The position numbers and the translations under genes were made by a program. The notes beneath the pieces were generated by a model, which was given only the letters and a program-made list of their open reading frames with translations, searched no databases and was not told the DNA's origin. From an uncultured Desulfuromonadales bacterium (GTDB taxonomy: Bacteria; Desulfobacterota; Desulfuromonadia; Desulfuromonadales; Geopsychrobacteraceae), in assembly GCA_945788205.1 (NCBI GenBank), contig CALZLE010000173.1, positions 1 through 8,357 of the forward strand: DNA of 8,357 bases, read 5' to 3'. Shown here in pieces: positions 1 to 6,388 of this stretch; the stretch's first letter is position 1, and each line of letters starts with the position of its first letter.

Positions 1-893
1 CCAGCCTGATAAACACCACCATCCGGCGAAAGGCTCTCCATGATTTCTTTTTTGCCGCCAAAGGCACCGACAGGGAGACCACCGCCGATAATTTTACCGA
101 GGCAAACCAGATCACCGCGCACATTGAACCGCTCCTGGGCACCACCGTAAGCAACCCTAAAACCGGTCATGACTTCATCGACAATCAGCACGATCCCCTC
201 TGCAGTACATATTTCACGTAAGCCTTCGAGAAAACCGGGTGCCGGTGGCACGCAGCCCATGTTGCCAGCAATCGGCTCAAGGATAATACAGGCGATCTCT
301 TTTTCATTAGCTGCGACCATCTGCTTGACTTCGTCCAGATCGTTATAGGTCGAGGTCAGAGTATATTTAGCGAAATCGGCTGGTACGCCGGGAGATGTCG
401 GCACACCGAAGGTCGCCAGACCGCTACCAGCCTTGACCAGTAGAGAATCAGCATGACCGTGGTAGCAGCCATCAAACTTAAGAATCTTGTCCCGGCCAGT
501 GTAACCACGGGCCAGACGGATGGCACTCATGGTTGCTTCGGTGCCGGAAGAGACCATGCGGATTTTTTCGATATTCGGATAAGCTTCGCAGACCATCTCG
601 GCCAGCTCGGTCTCGCGCGCGGTCGGCGCGCCAAAAGAAGCACCGCTGGCCGCCGTCTGCTGAATGGTCTCAACCACCTTCGGGTGACAATGGCCGAGAA
701 TCATCGGGCCCCAGGAGCCGACATAATCGATATATTCATTGCCGTCGGCATCATAAATTTTGCTGCCAGCGGCTTTTTCAATAAAAATCGGATTGCAGCC
801 AACCGACTTGAACGCTCTGACCGGACTGTTAACCCCACCGGGGATGACGTTTTTGGCTGCTGAAAACAATGCTTCCGATTGCTGATGATTCAT
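1..893 (-). CDS. hemL: Glutamate-1-semialdehyde 2,1-aminomutase, 3' end cut by window edge
   Basis: This enzyme converts glutamate-1-semialdehyde to 5-aminolevulinate in the C5 route to haem, sirohaem and cobalamin; it is a cytoplasmic PLP enzyme of aminotransferase class III. The gene reads leftward from ATG at 893-891, and 297 codons are visible of about 425-430 usual for the family, so roughly the C-terminal 30% lies outside the window. Family hallmarks read directly are PGGVNSPVRAF (about residues 18-28), SSGTEATMSAIRLAR (115-129), the PLP-binding Asp in IVDEVMTGFR (D239) and the Schiff-base lysine K267 in LGKIIGGGLPVGAFGG. A GGGAG ribosome site (complement of 901-905) precedes the start at proper distance. 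It is divergent from the fatty-acid genes and functionally unrelated to them. The identification is firm; only the missing end is unknown. Confidence 0.97.
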   Translation of the reverse strand, partial: MNHQQSEALFSAAKNVIPGGVNSPVRAFKSVGCNPIFIEKAAGSKIYDADGNEYIDYVGSWGPMILGHCHPKVVETIQQTAASGASFGAPTARETELAEMVCEAYPNIEKIRMVSSGTEATMSAIRLARGYTGRDKILKFDGCYHGHADSLLVKAGSGLATFGVPTSPGVPADFAKYTLTSTYNDLDEVKQMVAANEKEIACIILEPIAGNMGCVPPAPGFLEGLREICTAEGIVLIVDEVMTGFRVAYGGAQERFNVRGDLVCLGKIIGGGLPVGAFGGKKEIMESLSPDGGVYQA

Positions 894-968
894 ATTAGGG
901 CTCCCAGAAAAGTGAGGAATTCGCTCGTCTACACACAACGACAGTAAAAGCAAACAAATAGACCGCTT

Positions 969-997
969 TCGTTATCATAGGCACCTTCAACTGTCAA
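969..997 (-). promoter_or_regulatory. Candidate sigma70-type promoter for hemL
   Basis: On the minus strand a perfect TTGACA -35 box (complement of 992-997) is followed after 17 bases by TAACGA (complement of 969-974), a weak -10; an overlapping TATGAT (complement of 974-979) is a better hexamer but sits only 12 bases away. The position, about 75-100 bases before the hemL start, fits. The -35 match is clear, while the -10 assignment is uncertain. Confidence 0.4.
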
Positions 998-1069
998 GAA
1001 AACAGCCGTCAATGCTTAGCAACGACGAAAAATCCGGTACATAATCGGCAACAAGAGAATACTGTTCTA

Positions 1070-1099
1070 TTGCGCAAAACAACCGATTCCGCATATAGT
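1070..1099 (+). promoter_or_regulatory. Candidate sigma70-type promoter for the fadL-type gene
   Basis: TTGCGC at 1070-1075 and TATAGT at 1094-1099 are separated by 18 bases, which fits a housekeeping promoter and would start transcription about 55-60 bases before the porin ATG. The -35 element is embedded in the palindrome TTGCGCAA (1070-1077), and a short GCAAGTTGC palindrome (1103-1111) falls near the predicted start site. Assigned by motif only. Confidence 0.4.
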
Positions 1100-1163
1100 A
1101 CGGCAAGTTGCTACAAAGTGTATGTATTGTTGCTGTTTGTTCTGTCATGAAAAGGAGTCCGCT

Positions 1164-2513
1164 ATGTGGAAAAAAAGTTCCGCCATCCTGATCGGCCTGA
1201 CCCTGCTGCTGGCCGGAAACACAACCGTTTTTGCCTCTGGATTTGCCTTAATTGAACAATCGGTCTCTGGCCTCGGAACTGCCTTTTCCGGCGGTGCGGC
1301 CAGCGCCGAAGATGCCTCAACCATCTTCTTCAACCCCGCCGGGCTGACACGCCTGGAAGGACAACAGGTCGTTTCAGCACTACACATCATTGTCCCCTCA
1401 GCAAAATTTAAACCATCGACAACCACTCCTGCAGTCAATGCCGCCGGCAATTCCCTTGGAACCAACGACAGTGGTGATGCAGGCGTCACCGGCATGGCTC
1501 CCAACCTTTACTACGCCAATAAGCTGAATCAGAATTTATCTGTCGGACTCGGCATTAACGCTCCCTTCGGCCTGGCAACCAAGTACGATAAAGATTGGAT
1601 CGGCCGTTACCATGCGGTTGAATCAGATGTTTTGACCGTTAACATCAACCCCTCGATCGCCTATAAGGTTACTGACAAATTGAGCATTGGCGCAGGCGTT
1701 AATGCCCAATACATTGAAGCAACTCTTTCCAGCATGGCTGATGGCCGGACACTAATCGGATCTCCATTCAGTAGTTCGGCAACCGACGTTTACGTTGAGA
1801 ATGTAGCTGATGACTGGTCCTACGGCTACAACTTAGGACTTCTCTACGAGTTCAGCGCCGCCACCCGCCTCGGCTTCGCCTACCGTTCGGAAATTAAGCA
1901 TAAGCTTGAAGGAACCACAACCACCCAACTTCCTACAGCCTTTGCTAGCAACCTGACAGCACAGGCACTATTTGCCAAACAAGGGGTTCACGGCGAGATC
2001 ACCCTACCCGCTTCTGCCTCTCTAAGCCTCTTCCATCAACTGACCGAAAAATTAGCTGTCACAGCAGACGTCAGCTGGACAGAGTGGAGCTCCTTTGAAG
2101 AATTGACCCTCAACTTTGAAGGTGCTGGAATTGGCACCAAAATGTCCTCAACAACAACCGAAAACTGGGACGACACCTGGCGCTACTCGGCCGGTGCCAC
2201 CTACCAGGCAACTGACAAACTTGTCTGGCGCATGGGCGTTGCCTTTGATGAGACCCCAATTTCAGACGAATACCGCACTCCACGGATCCCGGGTGAAGAT
2301 CGTCTGTGGCTCGCCTTCGGTGCCGGCTTTCAGATTTCCGAAAGTCTGGTTCTGGACGTCGCCTACGCCCATCTCTATGTCCCAGATTCAAAAATGGAGA
2401 AATACGCTATGGATGAGGGCCTGACGGATGAGGACATTACTCGCGGCACCGTCGTCGGTGAATTTGAGAACCAGGTTGACATCATCAGCGCCCAGCTGAG
2501 CTACCGTTTCTAG
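1164..2513 (+). CDS. fadL: FadL/OMPP1/TodX-family outer membrane fatty acid transporter
   Basis: A 449-residue outer-membrane beta-barrel that probably takes up long-chain fatty acids. The start is ATG 1164, because AAAGGAG (1151-1157) lies six bases before it and a signal peptide begins there: MWKK, a hydrophobic core (about 5-18), then VFA with likely cleavage after residue 24. An ATG 42 bases upstream is in frame but would spoil the signal peptide. The mature N-terminus SGFALIEQSVSGLG and the following FSGGAASAEDASTIFFNPAG (41-60) are the family signature, including the NPA motif of the N-terminal hatch. The protein ends in YRF, a terminal aromatic typical of BAM-inserted barrels. It stands alone between its own promoter and a strong terminator, upstream of the beta-oxidation operon. 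TodX-like members carry hydrophobic aromatics instead; the neighbourhood favours fatty acids, but the substrate is inferred. Confidence 0.92.
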   Translation: MWKKSSAILIGLTLLLAGNTTVFASGFALIEQSVSGLGTAFSGGAASAEDASTIFFNPAGLTRLEGQQVVSALHIIVPSAKFKPSTTTPAVNAAGNSLGTNDSGDAGVTGMAPNLYYANKLNQNLSVGLGINAPFGLATKYDKDWIGRYHAVESDVLTVNINPSIAYKVTDKLSIGAGVNAQYIEATLSSMADGRTLIGSPFSSSATDVYVENVADDWSYGYNLGLLYEFSAATRLGFAYRSEIKHKLEGTTTTQLPTAFASNLTAQALFAKQGVHGEITLPASASLSLFHQLTEKLAVTADVSWTEWSSFEELTLNFEGAGIGTKMSSTTTENWDDTWRYSAGATYQATDKLVWRMGVAFDETPISDEYRTPRIPGEDRLWLAFGAGFQISESLVLDVAYAHLYVPDSKMEKYAMDEGLTDEDITRGTVVGEFENQVDIISAQLSYRF

Positions 2514-2527
2514 GGCTGATAAATTTT

Positions 2528-2556
2528 ACTCCCCCTCATCCCGAGGGGGAGTTTTT
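2528..2556 (+). terminator. Intrinsic terminator of the fadL-type gene
   Basis: A perfect 10-bp stem, ACTCCCCCTC (2528-2537) with GAGGGGGAGT (2543-2552), encloses a five-base loop and runs into a T-rich tract (2552-2559, interrupted by one C). It starts 15 bases after the porin stop codon. It is a classical Rho-independent terminator and implies that the downstream enzyme genes need their own promoter. Confidence 0.93.
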
Positions 2557-2629
2557 CTTCCTCTTCGACTTGACGTGAACGTAAAAGTAAGCAACAGTTA
2601 AATATATGCAAAAAGCAAGACCCTTCCGG

Positions 2630-2668
2630 CTGTCATTTCTACCTGCTCGTCTATACTTAGAATGACAG
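2630..2668. promoter_or_regulatory. Long inverted repeat around a -10-like box: candidate operator/promoter of the beta-oxidation operon
   Basis: The left arm CTGTCATTTCTA (2630-2641) and the right arm TAGAATGACAG (2658-2668) are reverse complements except for one extra T, separated by 16 bases. TATACT at 2652-2657, between the arms, resembles a -10 box. At the usual spacing the left arm would occupy the -35 region, where no good -35 hexamer is present, and the right arm would cover the start of transcription. This geometry suits a repressor or dual regulator. Which protein binds is unknown; no regulator gene lies in the window. The region from 2557 to 2712 contains no gene. Confidence 0.5.
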
Positions 2669-2712
2669 TCAAAAATCTGCAGCGCTCTTGTCAGTCTTTG
2701 ACGGAGGAGACA

Positions 2713-5100
2713 ATGAGGCAAATAAATCGTGTCGCCGTTCTTGGTGCCGGAGTCATGGGCGCCACCATCGCCGCTCATCTGGCCAACGCCGGGCTTGATG
2801 TCTTACTGCTCGATATCGTCCCCAAACAACCGAATGAGGTTGAACAGGCCAAAGGTCTGACCCTCGACAGTCCAACGGTGCGTAACCGAATTGCCACCGA
2901 CGGCTTGACCGGTCTGCTGAAGATGAAACCAGCGCCTTTCTACCTGCCCCAGTACGCCCAGCAGGTCGAGATCGGCAACTTCGAGGACAACCTGCCGAAG
3001 CTGAAAAACTGTGACTGGATCATCGAAGTCGTCATCGAACACCTGCCAATCAAACTGGAACTGCTGAAAAAGCTGATTCCGCACATTGCCGACGGCGCGA
3101 TCCTCTCCTCCAACACCAGCGGCCTGTCGATCAATGCCATGGCTGAAGCGCTGCCGAGCGAAATCCGCAAAAACTTTCTTGTCACCCACTTCTTCAACCC
3201 GCCGCGCTATATGCGCCTGCTGGAAATTGTCCCTTGCAAAGAGACCGACCCGGCCGTCGTTTCTGGATTAGCCGACCTCATCAGTCGACGCCTCGGCAAA
3301 GGGATCGTCTACGCCAAGGACACCGCCAACTTCATCGCCAATCGGATCGGCGTTTATGCCATCTACAAGGGCATGACGCACATGCTGGAAATGGAAATGA
3401 CGGTTGAGGAGGTCGATGCCATCGCCGGGCCGGCCACCGCTCGGCCCAAATCGGCCGCCTTCCGCACCGCCGACCTGGTCGGTATCGACACCCTGATCCA
3501 TGTCGGCAACAACTCTTATGAGCTGCTGCCGGACGATGAAGAACGCGAGGTGTTCAAGGTGCCGGAATTTATGGCCAAGATGGTTGAAAACGGCCTGCTC
3601 GGCAACAAGAGCAAGGCCGGCTTCTACAAAAAAGAAATGATCGATGGCCAGAAACAGATCTTCTATTTTGATTATCAATCGGGCGCATACCAACCGCTGC
3701 AGAAACCGAAGTTCGCTTCGATCGCGGCACTGAAGCTGGTCGACGACCCAGCGCAGAAAATCAAAATGATGGTCGAGGCACAGGACAAAGCGGGCGAATA
3801 CGCCTGGAAATCTCTGCGCGACACCCTGATCTACACCGTCAACCGGATTCCGGAAATTGCCGACGACGTGGTCAACATCGACAACGCCATGAAGTGGGGC
3901 TTCAACTGGGAAATCGGCCCCTTCGAGATGCTCGATGCGATCGGTGTTGCGGCGTTCGTCAAACGAGCTGAGGCTGATGGCATTGCTGTACCGAACACGC
4001 TGAAACAGGTTGAGTCCTTTTACCGCTTCAACGAAAGCGGGCAGAAGGAATACTTCGACTTGCTGACAGGTGAGTACAAACCGTTCCCACTTAAGCCGGG
4101 CCAGATCAACCTGCAGATCCTGAAAAAATCGGGTGGGGTCGTTGAAAAGAACAACAACTGCTCGGTGATCGATCTGGGTGACGGGGTTTTCGGCTTCGAA
4201 TTCCACTCGAAGATGAACTCGATCAGCGGCGACATCCTTTCCATGACCCACAAGGCCATCAAGCGCGCCGAGACCGACGGGGTCGGTCTGGTGATCGGCA
4301 ACCAGGGAGCCAACTTTTCGGTCGGTGCTAATATCATGCTGCTCGCCGTCGCCCTGGCCGAAGGGGCCTATGAAGACATCGACATGATGGTGCGTGCCTT
4401 CCAGAAAGCAACCATGGCGGTGAAAATGGCCAAAGTACCAGTGGTCACAGCGCCCTTTGGCATGACCCTCGGCGGCGGCTGCGAATTCAGTCTGCACGCC
4501 GATGCTATCAACGCCTACGCTGAAACCTACATGGGACTGGTCGAAATCGGCGTCGGCATCCTGCCGGCCGGTGGTGGCACCAAGGAAATGTGCCTGCGAG
4601 CTGTCGAGCTGTCTCAGCAGTTTGACACCGATGTTTCGCCGTTTATCTTCAAACACTTCAAACAGATCGGTATGGCGACCATCGCCATGGGCGCTGCCGA
4701 ACTTTACAGCCTCAACTACATGCGCCGTGGTGACAGCATCAGCATGGATCTGGATCGACTGATCGCTGACGCCAAACAGAAGGTTCTGGCACTGGCGACC
4801 AACTACCGACCACCGAAACTGGCCGAGAATATCCCGGCACCGGGCCGTAGCATTGCTGCCAGCATCAAAAGCCAGCTGTGGAATTTCAAGATGGGTGGTT
4901 TTGCCAGCGAGTACGATGCCGAGATCGGTAGCATCATCGCTGATGTCATCTGTGGCGGCAACGTCCCGGCGGGCACCCCGATATCGGAAAGCTATCTACT
5001 GCAACTCGAAAGAGAAGCTTTCCTCAAACTGTGCGGCAACAAGAAGACCGCCGATCGGATTCAGCACATGTTGAAAAAAGGCAAGCCGTTACGGAATTGA
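2713..5100 (+). CDS. fadN: FadN-type 3-hydroxyacyl-CoA dehydrogenase / enoyl-CoA hydratase fusion
   Basis: A 795-residue bifunctional cytoplasmic enzyme that hydrates trans-2-enoyl-CoA and oxidises the 3-hydroxyacyl-CoA with NAD+. The dehydrogenase part comes first: Rossmann motif GAGVMG (11-16), catalytic S136 in SSNTSG, H159 in THFFNPP, E171 in LEIVP and N210 in FIANRIG, then dehydrogenase C-terminal domains up to about 420. The crotonase part lies at about 480-700: GANFSVGANI (532-541) and GMTLGGGCEF (583-592), with both expected catalytic glutamates, E591 and E611. This order is the reverse of E. coli FadB/FadJ and matches B. subtilis FadN in order and length. GGAGGAG (2703-2709) selects ATG 2713; an in-frame ATG at 2662 has no ribosome site and lies at the probable transcription start. 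It is the first gene of the operon. The gene symbol is by resemblance. Confidence 0.93.
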   Translation: MRQINRVAVLGAGVMGATIAAHLANAGLDVLLLDIVPKQPNEVEQAKGLTLDSPTVRNRIATDGLTGLLKMKPAPFYLPQYAQQVEIGNFEDNLPKLKNCDWIIEVVIEHLPIKLELLKKLIPHIADGAILSSNTSGLSINAMAEALPSEIRKNFLVTHFFNPPRYMRLLEIVPCKETDPAVVSGLADLISRRLGKGIVYAKDTANFIANRIGVYAIYKGMTHMLEMEMTVEEVDAIAGPATARPKSAAFRTADLVGIDTLIHVGNNSYELLPDDEEREVFKVPEFMAKMVENGLLGNKSKAGFYKKEMIDGQKQIFYFDYQSGAYQPLQKPKFASIAALKLVDDPAQKIKMMVEAQDKAGEYAWKSLRDTLIYTVNRIPEIADDVVNIDNAMKWGFNWEIGPFEMLDAIGVAAFVKRAEADGIAVPNTLKQVESFYRFNESGQKEYFDLLTGEYKPFPLKPGQINLQILKKSGGVVEKNNNCSVIDLGDGVFGFEFHSKMNSISGDILSMTHKAIKRAETDGVGLVIGNQGANFSVGANIMLLAVALAEGAYEDIDMMVRAFQKATMAVKMAKVPVVTAPFGMTLGGGCEFSLHADAINAYAETYMGLVEIGVGILPAGGGTKEMCLRAVELSQQFDTDVSPFIFKHFKQIGMATIAMGAAELYSLNYMRRGDSISMDLDRLIADAKQKVLALATNYRPPKLAENIPAPGRSIAASIKSQLWNFKMGGFASEYDAEIGSIIADVICGGNVPAGTPISESYLLQLEREAFLKLCGNKKTADRIQHMLKKGKPLRN

Positions 5101-5110
5101 TGATGTTTAT

Positions 5111-5183
5111 GCCGGGGCGAGCCGCTGGCTCGCCTGCTCAACGGGCAACCGATACCGAACGCGGGCGACCCACCGGGTTGCCC
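5111..5183. repeat. Intercistronic double-hairpin, REP/BIME-like palindromic repeat
   Basis: Two back-to-back hairpins fill the 99-base gap between the fusion gene and the thiolase gene. Hairpin 1 is GGCGAGCC (5116-5123), loop GCT, GGCTCGCC (5127-5134), a perfect 8 bp. Hairpin 2 is GGGCGACCC (5163-5171), loop ACC, GGGTTGCCC (5175-5183), 9 bp with one G-T pair. A further GGGCAACC at 5143-5150 is an exact alternative partner for 5176-5183. The GC-rich arms with three-base loops have the style of dispersed extragenic palindromes. The element ends four bases before the thiolase ribosome site. Copies elsewhere in the genome cannot be checked here. Confidence 0.65.
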
Positions 5184-5199
5184 CTACGGAGGACTCACC

Positions 5200-6372
5200 A
5201 TGAACACAGCCTATATACTCGCTGCTTACCGCACCCCCGGCTGCCGGGCGAAAAAAGGCAGCTTCAAAAATATGCGGCCTGATGATCTGGCTGCAGCGGC
5301 ACTTAAAGGGTTGGTGGAACGGACCGCCATCGACCCTATGAGCATTGATGATGTCATTATCGGCTGCGCCTTCCCGGAAGGGGAACAGGGTATGAATGTC
5401 GCCCGACTTGCTACCCTTCGGGCCGGGCTGCCCTACCAGGTCCCCGCGCAGACCATCAACCGCTTCTGCTCCTCCGGTCTGCAATCGATCGCACTGGCGG
5501 CAGAGCGGATCATCGCCGGCTTCGCCGATTGCATCATCGCCGGGGGCACCGAATCGATGACCATGGTACCGATGATCGGCAATAAGTACAGCGCCAATCC
5601 GGGACTGGTCGCTGAACACCCGGAAACCTTTGCCGCCATGGGCATCACCGCCGAGCTGCTGGTCGACAAATATCAGATTTCCCGAACCGAACAGGACGCC
5701 TTCGCCGCCCAAAGCCATCAAAAGGCCGCAGCGGCGATCGCGTCCGCAAAGTTCAAAAATGAAATACTTCCCGTCGAAGCGGAAGAAACAGTCATCGTTA
5801 ACAACAAACCGCAGACAACCAAACAGTTGATCGATATTGACGACGGCGTTCGTGCCGACACCAGCATCGAGGGACTGGCACAACTGAAACCAGCCTTCAA
5901 AGTTGGTGGCACGGTAACCGCCGGGAACAGCTCACAAATGACCGACGGAGCCTCGGCAGTGATGGTGGTGTCGGAGAGCTACCTCAAGCAGCTCGGCAAG
6001 GATCCATTGGCCCGCTTCGTCGCCTTTGCTGTCAAAGGGGTGCCGCCCGAGATCATGGGCATCGGCCCGGTTGAAGCGATCCCGGCAGCGCTCAAGCTGG
6101 CCAACCTGCAACAACAGGATATCGGCCTGATCGAACTGAACGAAGCTTTCGCCGCCCAAGGCTTGGCGGTGATCAAAGAGCTGGGCCTGAATCCTGAGAT
6201 TATCAACGTCAACGGCGGCGCCATCGCCCTCGGCCATCCCCTTGGTTGTACCGGCAACAAAATTACCACCACCCTGCTGCATGAAATGCAGCGCCGCGAC
6301 ACAAAATACGGCATGGTCAGCATGTGCATCGGTGGTGGCATGGGCGCGGCAGGAATTTTTGAGAAACTCTGA
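5200..6372 (+). CDS. fadA: Acetyl-CoA acyltransferase (3-ketoacyl-CoA thiolase)
   Basis: A 390-residue thiolase, the normal family length, that cleaves 3-ketoacyl-CoA with CoA to give acetyl-CoA and a shortened acyl-CoA, the last step of a beta-oxidation turn. The three active-site regions are all present: nucleophile C90 in NRFCSSGLQS, H346 in NGGAIALGHPLG with NEAFAAQ before it (314-320), and the second cysteine C376 in SMCIGGGMGAAGIFE close to the C-terminus. ATG 5200 is supported by GGAGGA (5188-5193). The gene follows the hydratase/dehydrogenase fusion after a 99-base gap occupied by a double-hairpin repeat, and precedes the acyl-CoA dehydrogenase by 16 bases. Biosynthetic acetoacetyl-CoA thiolases share the same motifs, but the operon context makes the degradative role much more likely. 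Chain-length preference cannot be read from the sequence. Confidence 0.94.
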   Translation: MNTAYILAAYRTPGCRAKKGSFKNMRPDDLAAAALKGLVERTAIDPMSIDDVIIGCAFPEGEQGMNVARLATLRAGLPYQVPAQTINRFCSSGLQSIALAAERIIAGFADCIIAGGTESMTMVPMIGNKYSANPGLVAEHPETFAAMGITAELLVDKYQISRTEQDAFAAQSHQKAAAAIASAKFKNEILPVEAEETVIVNNKPQTTKQLIDIDDGVRADTSIEGLAQLKPAFKVGGTVTAGNSSQMTDGASAVMVVSESYLKQLGKDPLARFVAFAVKGVPPEIMGIGPVEAIPAALKLANLQQQDIGLIELNEAFAAQGLAVIKELGLNPEIINVNGGAIALGHPLGCTGNKITTTLLHEMQRRDTKYGMVSMCIGGGMGAAGIFEKL

Positions 6373-6388
6373 TAGCGGAGGTGACGAC

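Noticed and set aside
453..863. 136-codon plus-strand open frame opposite hemL
   Set aside because: It is antisense to conserved HemL motifs, with no ribosome site or family resemblance.
2570..2604. TTGACG at 2570-2575 as the -35 box of the enzyme operon promoter
   Set aside because: No acceptable -10 hexamer lies 16-18 bases downstream; the AT-rich TTAAAT sits 23 bases away.
3268..4656. Long 462-codon open frame on the minus strand inside the dehydrogenase/hydratase gene
   Set aside because: It lies wholly antisense to a gene with complete catalytic motifs, its translation shows no recognisable family pattern, and such frames arise from codon-position base bias on the opposite strand.
5111..5183. 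Riboswitch or CRISPR-like array in the fadN-fadA gap
   Set aside because: There are no regularly spaced direct repeats and no conserved aptamer pattern that I can recognise; the stretch is two simple GC-rich hairpins.
5031..5282. 83-codon open frame bridging the fusion gene, the repeat and the thiolase start as a possible small protein
   Set aside because: It overlaps both real genes in another frame, is translated largely from the palindromic repeat and has no convincing start signal.
5107..5883. 258-codon minus-strand open frame across the repeat and thiolase gene
   Set aside because: It is antisense to the conserved thiolase N-terminal half and crosses the intergenic palindromes; no protein family is recognisable.
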